Positions 17,961 to 25,595 of a stretch of 64,000 nucleotides of DNA are shown here, piece by piece. The notes under the pieces were generated by a model. That model saw only the letters and a program-made list of their open reading frames with translations, searched no databases and was not told where the DNA came from. The position numbers and the translations under genes were made by a program. The DNA is from VXPQ01 sp964608315 (lineage in GTDB: Bacteria; Bacteroidota; Rhodothermia; Rhodothermales; VXPQ01): the NCBI GenBank assembly GCA_964608315.1, contig CAZSNF010000009.1, positions 62,001 through 126,000 of the forward strand, read 5' to 3'. Numbering within the stretch: position 1 is the first letter of the stretch; each line of letters opens with the position of its first letter.

Positions 17961-19716
17961 GCGCGATCCGACGTGTATCGGGAGAGTACGTCATGTTCTT
18001 GGGGCTACTGTTACGGTGGCACTTGATCCTGATCTCGCGGGGACAGCACCAATTTATCGCGGTCACCTTCAACCTGTGGGCCAGATTGGCTCGCTCGTTC
18101 GAATTCCTCAGGGCCTTGTTGACCTCGTCGCCACGGTTTCTCTTGTCGGCATTGCTGAACTTTCTGGCCCGATCAAACCGGCGGAATCGGTTCAACACGA
18201 TGAGCGCTGGCTACAAGTTCAGTTGCTTGGTGAGATTGATCACGGCACGGGGCGTTTTCAGCGCGGCGTGGGTTCGTATCCTGGCCTTGACGATCCAGTT
18301 CACTTCGCAACACCAGATCAGCTTAAGTCGGTATTCCCACACCCCGATAATCAAAATCTGCGACTGGGTCGTTTGGCTGCTGCCGAGGAAGTTCCAGTTT
18401 GTGTGGATATTTCGCGCTTTGTCGTCCGTCACGCAGCCATCGTTGGCTCTACGGGCTCTGGGAAAACCAGCGTTGTCGCATCTTTATTGCAGAACTTCGT
18501 AGAGGGAGGATGGAAAGCTGCAAATATTGTGGTTATCGATCCACACGGTGAGTACGCACAAGCATTGAAAGACAATGCTTCTGTCAAAAGCGTTCTTGCT
18601 ACAGGTGGAGATCAGTTACGCGTCCCGTTTTGGGCACTTCCGGCGGCTGACATTGTGCACATTTTTGCCGGGTCATCGGGCGGTGGGACATTCGTAAACC
18701 GCTATACCGAACTTGTGACCGCTGCTCGCCGCAAGTTTGTCGAGGATGCCGATTGGCTCAACCTTGATCCGACAGCTGTTACAGCCGACACGCCAGTACC
18801 GTTTGATATTCGGGCGGTTTGGCATCGACTTGATTCCGAAAACAACGAGACCTTAGAAAGCAAGGGTGACCCGACAACTGTTTGTCGGATCAATCCCGGC
18901 GATGCAAACATGTTGCAACCAGCGACTTTTAAGCCGTATGGTCCCGGGGGGCAACCTCCGCACAAGGGACCGTTTCACAGTACCTATGGGACCATGCCGG
19001 ATATGTTTCGTCTTGGTCTGCTTGATCCGCAACTTCGGTTTTTTCAGAAGCCTGAGGGTAACCCAGATGATGATGATCCACTGGTTGAAGTAATGCAGGA
19101 TTGGCTTGGTGGTGCTTGCCCCGTATCCGTTCTTGATTTCAGTGGAGTTCCATCTGCTGCTGCCGATCTCGCAATAGGCGTCGTTCTTAATCTGATTTTC
19201 GAAGTTTCGCTCCGTTGCAATTTCGGAAAGCCGGGTATTGGGCGCCCCAGTCCCGTTCTTGTCGTGCTGGAAGAAGCCCACCGATACCTTAGCGATGGCG
19301 CAAGCACGTTGACTCGCGATTCCGCAAATAGAATTGCAAGAGAGGGGCGAAAATACGGTGTCGGTCTCTTACTTGTCACCCAACGCCCTACGGAGCTACC
19401 GGACACCGCCTTGGCACAGTGTGGAACCATAGTGGCTCTGCGTCTTTCGAATTCCGAGGATCAAAATACAATTCGAGCGGCGCTGCCAGACGCAATTGCG
19501 GGTTTGGCCGCTGTTCTGCCATCGCTGCGTACAGGTGAAGGAGTAGTTAGCGGAGAATCTATGATTCTGCCCGCCCGGGTACTTTTTGATAGGCCCAATC
19601 CGAAGCCACTCGCTGACGATCCGTCTTTGGATCCTTGGCGTAAAAAGTCTGTATTACCCAATGTCGCTCCCGCTTTGACAGCGTGGCGCGGAACTTACGA
19701 GGTTGCAGATGATTGA
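17953..19716 (+). CDS. HerA-type ATPase (DUF87) of a SIR2-HerA system
   Basis: A 587-residue FtsK/HerA-superfamily ATPase starting at the ATG that overlaps the SIR2 stop. Residues 1-130 look like the HerA beta-barrel (HAS) domain (GRVRHVLGATVTVALDPDLA, VGQIGSLVRIP). Walker A is GSTGSGKTS (about 165-173), Walker B-like VVIDPHGEYA (about 193-202), LVVLEEAHRYL (about 435) and the arginine-finger/sensor region LLLVTQRPTELP. In the known system HerA forms a hexamer that binds SIR2 and translocates or senses DNA. A 25-base stretch at its 3' end is duplicated just downstream, in front of the KTSC gene. Confidence 0.88.
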   Translation: MTERDPTCIGRVRHVLGATVTVALDPDLAGTAPIYRGHLQPVGQIGSLVRIPQGLVDLVATVSLVGIAELSGPIKPAESVQHDERWLQVQLLGEIDHGTGRFQRGVGSYPGLDDPVHFATPDQLKSVFPHPDNQNLRLGRLAAAEEVPVCVDISRFVVRHAAIVGSTGSGKTSVVASLLQNFVEGGWKAANIVVIDPHGEYAQALKDNASVKSVLATGGDQLRVPFWALPAADIVHIFAGSSGGGTFVNRYTELVTAARRKFVEDADWLNLDPTAVTADTPVPFDIRAVWHRLDSENNETLESKGDPTTVCRINPGDANMLQPATFKPYGPGGQPPHKGPFHSTYGTMPDMFRLGLLDPQLRFFQKPEGNPDDDDPLVEVMQDWLGGACPVSVLDFSGVPSAAADLAIGVVLNLIFEVSLRCNFGKPGIGRPSPVLVVLEEAHRYLSDGASTLTRDSANRIAREGRKYGVGLLLVTQRPTELPDTALAQCGTIVALRLSNSEDQNTIRAALPDAIAGLAAVLPSLRTGEGVVSGESMILPARVLFDRPNPKPLADDPSLDPWRKKSVLPNVAPALTAWRGTYEVADD

Positions 19717-19750
19717 ATGTCGCAAAACTTACGAGGGCACAGATGATTGA
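19692..19750 (+). repeat. Short tandem duplication of the herA 3' end
   Basis: Bases 19692-19716 and 19726-19750 match at 22 of 25 positions (AACTTACGAGG..CAGATGATTGA). The first copy ends the HerA frame; the second supplies the ATG used by the KTSC gene. Confidence 0.65.
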
Positions 19751-19964
19751 GTGGATTCCTGTTACCGGCTCCAGTCGGATTGTTGCCGAGGCCTATGACC
19801 CGGAAAGCGAGACGATTTATGTACGCTTCCACGATGATGTTGAATGGCGGTACCCCGCGTGTCTGCCTCAAGTTTGGCAGGAGTTTACCGCACCGGGGCA
19901 GTCGCGAGGCAAGTATATCAATAGGGTATTAAATTATAAACCGCATGGTCGACATGTCGGTTAG
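19743..19964 (+). CDS. KTSC domain protein
   Basis: A 73-residue protein. Nearly its whole length is a KTSC domain: SSRIVAEAYDPESETIYVRF, a central WRYPACLPQVW, and the signature-like SRGKYINRVL near the C-terminus. KTSC proteins are small, of uncertain function, and often found with nucleic-acid or phage-related genes. It starts at the ATG in the duplicated herA tail, 26 bases after the HerA stop, so it is probably cotranscribed with SIR2-HerA. Whether it belongs to that system is not known. Confidence 0.75.
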   Translation: MIEWIPVTGSSRIVAEAYDPESETIYVRFHDDVEWRYPACLPQVWQEFTAPGQSRGKYINRVLNYKPHGRHVG

Positions 19965-20068
19965 TCGGGGTGGCGCAGCCGATCCCGGCTGGAATTGTAC
20001 ATAATATCATTCCCAAGTTATGCAATCAACCAGAATCACCGCCGCTTCTCTTTTTCCTGATACCCACG

Positions 20069-21604
20069 TTATACTTCAAAACCCAGATTGAGATGCGCCA
20101 GCAGAATATTGAGCTTGTCACCTCGAATTTCAAAAATTGATTGTGGCGGGCGATTCCGGAAGATTCCTTCTTCTAATAATTTGTTCTTTGAGAGTGGCGG
20201 ATTGATATAGCCAGAGAGAAGGTAGTTAATAACCTTCACGGGGTTTGTGCCCGAGGCATTCCATCCTTCTAGTTCCTGCTCACTATAAACTGAACGCCCC
20301 CCTGCCAAACGCATGAGCTCAGTGGTTGAGAAGGCTTGGTCGAGATTTTCGAAGACCCCAACAGCTGTCATTGCCTGAGATGGTAGATTGGTCGATTTTC
20401 CTTTGTAAAAGAAAAGAAGCGAGCCCGGTGGACCCAGATTGGACTGGGCGCGGCAGAGATAGACTTTACGTATAGTGTTACCCGGTCTCCTTGAACCGCG
20501 GGCTATTCCTGCCATTCCGAAAAAGTCTAACTGGTTAACATTCTTGAGATCAGGATAGAGCGTGTCATGATAGGCTTCCTTTATGGGAACACCAAAGGCC
20601 CTGATGTTGGGTCCAGAAATGAATCGTGGATAATATAGTCTGTCCGTGAGAAAGATAGACTGGCCATCTCGTCGTTCCAGACGACCTTGTGAAAAGAGCT
20701 TTTCATAGATGCGTTCCCCATCTTCCTTGGTTGCGGTGGATTTGAAGCCGTAGTATTCGAGGAGATTGATCAGTGATTCCTGTCCTTCATAGGCAGTAAT
20801 GTAGACGAGGTCATAAGCATTGACCTGGGCAAACCAGAAAACTTGCTTGAGTAGTAGTTCACCAAGTTTTACTCCACGATTTTCAGGCCGTACCTTGAAT
20901 GTGCATATCTTGAGAATTTTTTGGGCAGGTAGGGTGGCGTCCGTCGTTGCCGGGGTTTCATCCTTGCGCACAATGATCCCCGCTAGCCCGTCGTCATAGA
21001 CAACCCAGCAACAGCGGTGTTCTCGTACGCACTTATTGCGCCACCAGTCATCGAAGCCGGAATAATCCGCACGCAGGCTGTCGAATATATCGTCGGTAAG
21101 ACCGATAGTGTCAGCAGAGACTTCCTCTACATAGCGGACTGGGCTAGTCTTTGGCTCAAAGGTCGTCAGTAATAAATCCACCGCATCAGCGACATGCAGA
21201 ACTCTCTCACCGAGTTCCGGGGAGTACTTCTGAGCACGATCATGAAGTCCATTGTCCTCAGTCACAAGGAAATCGGCGGCTCCTATCTTGAGAGTGTGGA
21301 GGAGAGTTGCATCCACTCTGTCATTGGAGTTGCGCAATGGGCCGTAAGCCTCCGCAAGATCTGCTTCTTTCAGACCGCGCACCTTCCCCAATAGCTGATA
21401 TTTCTGAAGTTTGCTAAGCGAGATATTCCGTCTGTTCTTATTTCTGTCACGAAGAATGTCATCCCGAGCCACTTCGTGCACAAATATTCTCACTCTATGC
21501 TGGGCAGCAATCCTGCAAAGAGCTGCAAGGGCTGGCTGGACAGTGCGGTTGTCCTCGAGACCTATAATGATGTTTGTATCAATGAGATATGCCTGAATAC
21601 TCAT
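20069..21604 (-). CDS. PIN-domain protein fused to a GNAT acetyltransferase domain and a C-terminal PUA-like region
   Basis: A 511-residue multidomain protein. Residues 1-155 are a PIN RNase domain: the first acidic residue is in YLIDTNIIIGLED, later acids are in NDRVDATLL and LVTEDNGLHDRA. Residues about 175-330 are a GNAT domain with an acetyl-CoA loop (KVRPENRGVKLGELLLKQ). The last 150 residues (RKVYLCRAQSNLGPPGSLLF, then VGVFENLDQAF) look like a PUA/EVE-type barrel, with lower confidence. PIN and GNAT proteins are each toxins of toxin-antitoxin systems, but the fusion is unusual. Its start (MSIQAYLIDTN, ATG at 21604) overlaps the end of the upstream ASCH gene by 26 bases, so the two are translationally linked. 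Confidence 0.75.
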   Translation of the reverse strand: MSIQAYLIDTNIIIGLEDNRTVQPALAALCRIAAQHRVRIFVHEVARDDILRDRNKNRRNISLSKLQKYQLLGKVRGLKEADLAEAYGPLRNSNDRVDATLLHTLKIGAADFLVTEDNGLHDRAQKYSPELGERVLHVADAVDLLLTTFEPKTSPVRYVEEVSADTIGLTDDIFDSLRADYSGFDDWWRNKCVREHRCCWVVYDDGLAGIIVRKDETPATTDATLPAQKILKICTFKVRPENRGVKLGELLLKQVFWFAQVNAYDLVYITAYEGQESLINLLEYYGFKSTATKEDGERIYEKLFSQGRLERRDGQSIFLTDRLYYPRFISGPNIRAFGVPIKEAYHDTLYPDLKNVNQLDFFGMAGIARGSRRPGNTIRKVYLCRAQSNLGPPGSLLFFYKGKSTNLPSQAMTAVGVFENLDQAFSTTELMRLAGGRSVYSEQELEGWNASGTNPVKVINYLLSGYINPPLSKNKLLEEGIFRNRPPQSIFEIRGDKLNILLAHLNLGFEV

Positions 21605-22076
21605 CCTGTAGCGCTCTTTGAAGATTGGGCTTGGCATAGAGAAAAGATTGTGGCGGCTCAAAACCAAACCTTTCTCTAAGTTCCGCGAGGTTAAGAGGAC
21701 TAGAAAGAGGTTTTACATTTGCCAATGTGAGGACAAAGCCTTCTTCACGGCCCGCGAAATAGGCATCGAAATCCGTCTGCTTGATAAAAGCCTGTTCTTT
21801 ATAGAACTTCCATATTTCAGAGACAGGTCGTTTTATTACTGCGGTAATCTCGGTGCTTCCGACCATAGTGCGGACTGGAGATGTGGAATAGATATAGGCT
21901 ATGGTTCCTTCGGGAATTGAAGCAGGGAAACGCCGTCGCAATTCTACAGTTTTCCGACCTTCCATGATCTTCTGGGAATACTGTGGTTGAATACTGAGCA
22001 CGACATTGCGTTGAGGTTTAGGAGTTGTGTAGCCGTTTTTAGATCGAGCCGTCGTGATCATCTGAGTATCCGTCAT
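21579..22076 (-). CDS. ASCH-domain protein
   Basis: A 165-residue protein whose central part is an ASCH domain, a PUA-like RNA/nucleotide-binding barrel: VVLSIQPQYSQKIMEGRKTV, then the RRRFP turn, TIAYIYSTSP and VGSTEITAVIKRP. ASCH proteins bind RNA or process modified nucleosides, and are found beside PIN/GNAT toxins. The ATG at 22076 (MTDTQMITTARSKNG) is chosen over one 57 bases upstream. It comes first in a two-gene unit with the PIN-GNAT gene and overlaps it. An antitoxin or substrate-recognition role is an inference from this arrangement. Confidence 0.72.
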   Translation of the reverse strand: MTDTQMITTARSKNGYTTPKPQRNVVLSIQPQYSQKIMEGRKTVELRRRFPASIPEGTIAYIYSTSPVRTMVGSTEITAVIKRPVSEIWKFYKEQAFIKQTDFDAYFAGREEGFVLTLANVKPLSSPLNLAELRERFGFEPPQSFLYAKPNLQRALQDEYSGISH

Positions 22077-22136
22077 ACGTATTCTATTTGTTTGGGTAGG
22101 AGATAAGATGTTCAACAGAAATTCGGGGCACACAGC

Positions 22137-22706
22137 AGTGGCCCGAAAAACCGTACAGTTTTTTCGGGAGCCGTTTCAGGCGTAGTGTTGCGATGGGTGA
22201 CACCGCCTTCGTCAGCGGCTCTCGTCTGTAGTATACGTCATCGGGCGTGAGGTTGTCAAGGCTTTGGTGTGGACATTCTTCGTTGAATTAACGCAGGTGA
22301 TTGTCAACTCCCTTTTTGGCCTCGGCCACCGTCTCAAGCGCACACTGGTGACCGGCTCTGGCGTGAACTGGCCGTGAATACCTCTGGCGCGCTGTAGTGT
22401 CTTAATCTCCTCCCCGTGCTCGCCGGAGCGGGCGAAGATATCTTCGCCGTTCCTTCAGCATGTGCCGCTTCCGTGACTGTCTCTGGTTAGGATGCACTTC
22501 GAAGCGGGTGGCGAAATCGGCTATCGCGCCGTCGTCGCAAATGACAGCAAGGGCTACCTTTGCCCTGAAGCAGGGCTGTGGGTTTTGCGGGCGCGTTTGG
22601 ACATGGAACGCCTCCATTGGGTTGTCTGGATCGGAACAAGATCGCAATTCTGTACCTTCAAAGCCCCCAAGTGCTGTTCAATCAATCCGAATCACCTCTC
22701 GTTCTG
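22137..22706 (-). mobile_element. IS3-family remnant with large internal deletion
   Basis: The left part (to about 22345) aligns with the transposase orfB 3' end and flank of the copy at 61752-62850 (shared CGTCATCGGGCGT and GCCTCGGCCACCGTCTC). The right part (from about 22480) aligns with orfA and its upstream end (GGATGCACTTCGAAGCG, CATTGGGTTG, GGAACAAGATCGCAA). The middle is lost and frames are broken. The outer end lies immediately before the start of the NucS-like gene. Confidence 0.75.
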
Positions 22707-23882
22707 ATGTTCAAAGTAGAAACTTCCGGGAATCGCCTCGTCCGTCTTAAAAAAGAGCGCTTTTCCGATTTGAGTTTTCGCGAGCGGGATCATCTTCAGG
22801 AATGGATAGCTGGCATGCCGGACGTGCTGGGCGAAGAACTTCTCATCATCCAGAAGGAATTTGACGACTTTGCGGACACGCGCGAGCGCCTTGATCTTCT
22901 TGCGCTGGACAAGGAGGGCCGGCTGGTGGTCATTGAGAACAAGCTCGACGATTCGGGCCGCGATGTCGTGTGGCAGGGGCTTAAGTATGTGGCCTATTGC
23001 TCGACCCTGACGAAAGCAGAGATCGTCAAAATCTACCAGGACTATCTCGACCAGTGGTTTGACGGCGAGGACGCTGTGACTAACCTGATAGAATTTTTTG
23101 CTGTTGAAGACCTCGATGACACGGTGCTGAATGCGGGTAATGAGCAGCGGCTGATACTGGTCGCGGCCAAATTCCGCAAGGAGGTCACGGCGACCGTGCT
23201 TTGGCTAATCGGCCATGGGGTCCAGGCGCAGTGCTTTCGAGTGTCGCCGTACAGGTTGGATGAGGAGATTCTGATCGACTTGCAACAGATCATTCCGGTG
23301 CCAGAAGCGGCGGATTATATGATCGGGATGGCGGCGAAGGAATCCGAGGAAAAATCGGCAAAGGGCGGCCAGAAGCGCATCGAGGATAGGCGAATCACAT
23401 TCTGGAGGAGGATATTGGAGCAGCTCCGAAGGCGAGGCGTAACGCTGTACGCAAACATCAGTCCGTCCAAACACCACTGGCTGGCCGCCAGCGCCCCCGG
23501 CGTGTCCAGCTGCCGGTACAGCCTGATCTTTTCCAAGAAAGAGGCGCGCGTGGAGCTTTACCTGGATCGTTCGCAGGCCGAAAACAAATGGATATTCGAT
23601 CAGCTTGAACGGGAGCGCAAGAAGATCGAAGAGCAGTTTGGCGCGGAACTCCAGTGGCAACGGCTGGACGCTAAGAAGGCGAGTCGAATCAGCTACTCGC
23701 ACCCGTTCGACGGGTTCAACGAAGAGAATTGGCCAGCGAGGATCGACTGGCTGTGCAAGCACATCGTCAAGCTGGAGGAGGCGTTCTCTGAACCACTGGC
23801 CCGCCTGAATCGGGAACTGCAATCTCGTGGCGATGCCATCTTCGTCGATCAGGACGCCGACGAATCCGCTCCGGATGCTTGA
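22707..23882 (+). CDS. NucS-like nuclease domain plus DUF4268 protein
   Basis: A 391-residue protein starting at MFKVETSGNRLVRL. Residues about 1-120 resemble an endonuclease NucS/PD-(D/E)XK core: RLDLLALDKEGRLVVIENKL has the acidic-x-Glu-x-Lys pattern of a nuclease site (D..E-N-K). Residues about 235-375 are a DUF4268 domain (FWRRILEQLRRRGVTLYANI, later RVELYLDRSQAENKWIFDQL and HPFDGFNEENW). Proteins of this build are common single-gene members of defence and mobile regions; function is not proven. Its upstream region is the end of a decayed IS3 element, which may have donated its promoter. Confidence 0.75.
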   Translation: MFKVETSGNRLVRLKKERFSDLSFRERDHLQEWIAGMPDVLGEELLIIQKEFDDFADTRERLDLLALDKEGRLVVIENKLDDSGRDVVWQGLKYVAYCSTLTKAEIVKIYQDYLDQWFDGEDAVTNLIEFFAVEDLDDTVLNAGNEQRLILVAAKFRKEVTATVLWLIGHGVQAQCFRVSPYRLDEEILIDLQQIIPVPEAADYMIGMAAKESEEKSAKGGQKRIEDRRITFWRRILEQLRRRGVTLYANISPSKHHWLAASAPGVSSCRYSLIFSKKEARVELYLDRSQAENKWIFDQLERERKKIEEQFGAELQWQRLDAKKASRISYSHPFDGFNEENWPARIDWLCKHIVKLEEAFSEPLARLNRELQSRGDAIFVDQDADESAPDA

Positions 23883-23909
23883 TTCACGTGTGCGGCCCCG
23901 TTTTGGTTC

Positions 23910-23963
23910 TGTTACGGCTGCACGGCGGGCGCCGGGAGTTCGTGTGGCGGGCAGGTGGTGTAG
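23910..23963 (+). repeat. Direct repeat, right copy (duplicate arsS 3' end; putative attachment site)
   Basis: Encodes the same C-terminal residues as arsS (CYGCTAGAGSSCGGQVV and stop) with silent changes only, but without the rest of the gene. Together with 14229-14282 it brackets about 9.6 kb of defence genes. On the other strand it supplies the last residues of the XRE-ImmA protein. Confidence 0.7.
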
Positions 23964-25024
23964 GGGGGAGGCTCTGCCATTTGGCGGTTCAGTTCATGAA
24001 CCGATATGCCCAGCAATTCGGCTGCTTTAGGTTCCGACACGGCGTCTTCGGACAATGCGCGAAAGCACAAGCGCCTGAAGCGTTGCGGCTTTTCCCCTGG
24101 TAATCGGAATGGCTCCTCGTAAGGCGGACTGCGCCAGCCGCGACGGGAAAAATCCCGAAAGAGTCTGCGGAACAATGTGTCGTTAAAGATACCAAGGTCC
24201 TTGCACCTGTACGCAAGAGCCTGTACGCTTACGCCGAAAAAGTTCTTGAGGGAGAAAAGTTCGCTGTAACCTATGGAGTGGCGATGCTTGCCTACGGTAG
24301 CCCATACCATCTCGGCAGGCATGAGGAATGCCCCTGAAAAACGGTGTGCAGCCTTTTCTTCATCCATGGAGGGATCTACATCCAGCATCAAGTGTCCGAG
24401 TTCGTGCGCAATGGTAAAGCGTTGCCGTTCGCCGCACTCCTGGTCGTTTACGACAATCACGGATACGATGTCCTTGTTCGCCCGGCGTACGCGAGCCGTC
24501 AGCCCGGCGATGTTGTTCGTAAGGTCTATCGACAACACTTTGATTCCGTGCTCCTCCAAAAGCCCTGTGAGGTTCGGGACAGGGTCCAGTCCAAGATTCC
24601 AGGCGTTGCGCAAAAGGTGCGCGGCCTGATCGGCTTCCCATAGATCGTTGGCGACAGGGTAGGGGGCTTCGCGCGGTTTGTCCCATTCGAAACCCGGCAG
24701 GCCGAGGATATTTTCGATTGCGAGGTAGCGTTCAAGGTCGTGCAGGATGGTGGCCTCGACGCGCGCCACTTCGCGTTTTCTTGTGATTTTCTTTTTGCGA
24801 AAATCGATGCTCTCCACCGTCATGTCCTGGTCTCCAACCAGATAATCCGGGGAGACGTCGAGGGCGGCGGCAAGGGCAAGGAGCACCTCCGAACCCGGCG
24901 TGTTCTCGTCGCGCTCGTAATAGCTGATGGCCTGAGCGCTCACGAGGTTGTCGATTTTGTCCGACAGGTCGCGCAGGGAAAGCCCCGAGGCGGCGCGGGC
25001 GATTTTGAGTCGTTTTCCTGTCAA
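23912..25024 (-). CDS. XRE regulator fused to an ImmA/IrrE metallopeptidase
   Basis: A 370-residue protein. Residues 1-62 are a Cro/C1-type helix-turn-helix (GLSLRDLSDKIDNLVSAQAI, then ISYYERDENTPGSEVLLALA). Residues about 130-300 are an ImmA/IrrE (DUF955) zinc peptidase with HELGH at 207-211 and a downstream Glu region (EEKAAHRFSGAFLMP). Such proteins repress mobile-element or toxin genes until the peptidase part cleaves a partner. The final residues (PPPYTTCPPHELPAPAVQP) are read from the antisense of the duplicated arsS end, so the natural C-terminus was probably replaced at integration. AT-rich palindromes upstream are candidate binding sites. Confidence 0.85.
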   Translation of the reverse strand: MTGKRLKIARAASGLSLRDLSDKIDNLVSAQAISYYERDENTPGSEVLLALAAALDVSPDYLVGDQDMTVESIDFRKKKITRKREVARVEATILHDLERYLAIENILGLPGFEWDKPREAPYPVANDLWEADQAAHLLRNAWNLGLDPVPNLTGLLEEHGIKVLSIDLTNNIAGLTARVRRANKDIVSVIVVNDQECGERQRFTIAHELGHLMLDVDPSMDEEKAAHRFSGAFLMPAEMVWATVGKHRHSIGYSELFSLKNFFGVSVQALAYRCKDLGIFNDTLFRRLFRDFSRRGWRSPPYEEPFRLPGEKPQRFRRLCFRALSEDAVSEPKAAELLGISVHELNRQMAEPPPYTTCPPHELPAPAVQP

Positions 25025-25083
25025 GGGTAGGATCTGTCTGTGATGGGATTTACAAAAGTATTAAAAAATTGTATAAATGTCAA

Positions 25084-25100
25084 GTATATGTACTATATAC
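25084..25100 (-). promoter_or_regulatory. Candidate operator upstream of the XRE-ImmA gene
   Basis: GTATAT (25084-25089) and ATATAC (25095-25100) form a 17-bp inverted repeat with a 5-base centre, 60 bases upstream of the XRE start in an AT-rich stretch that is likely the promoter. HTH_XRE proteins often bind such sites in their own promoter; direct evidence is lacking. Confidence 0.4.
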
Positions 25101-25162
25101 CATTTAAGAAGTTCTTTTACAAATATAGAAAAATTGGAATATCATGGAAATCCTGGGAGGGG

Positions 25163-25503
25163 TTCGGGTTGATTGGACAGCGTTTTCGGACTTTTAAGGT
25201 ACAGGATTGCGACCTTGTTCGGATCCAGACAACCCATATGAAGGCATTCCATGCCCAAATGCCCCGGCGGCAGAACCTCCGACTCTGCCTTCAAGGCGAA
25301 GGCCGCCCTTGCCGTCATTCGCGGCGACGGCGCGCTGGTCGAGCTCCCCGTACGCTTTGAAGCGCATCCGAACGGGCACAGTTCTGGAAAGTGTCCCGGC
25401 GCCTGGATACGCTGCTTTACGGAAGAGCGCCAGCATTGGGGCCTTGACAACCTGCCGTTTGGCGACGTATACTATCGACGAAGATCGCCGTCGAAGGTGG
25501 CAT
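25163..25503 (+). mobile_element. IS3-family remnant with both ends, middle deleted
   Basis: Begins with the element end (GGTTCGGGTTGATTGGACAG), continues into the 5' part of orfA (CCAAATGCCCCGGCGGCAGA; frame with CCTTCAAGGCGAAGGCCGCC), then jumps to the orfB 3' end, where the frame reads LDNLPFGDVYYRR, matching LDNLTPDDVYYRR of the copy at 61809. About two thirds of the element is missing. Confidence 0.7.
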
Positions 25504-25595
25504 AATCCCAAACGTGCACTTAAAACCACTCTGGCAAACAGCCATGTTTTTCGAATCAGTTTTCTACTGCGTCGGTACGAGCGGAAAGGAGTGTC

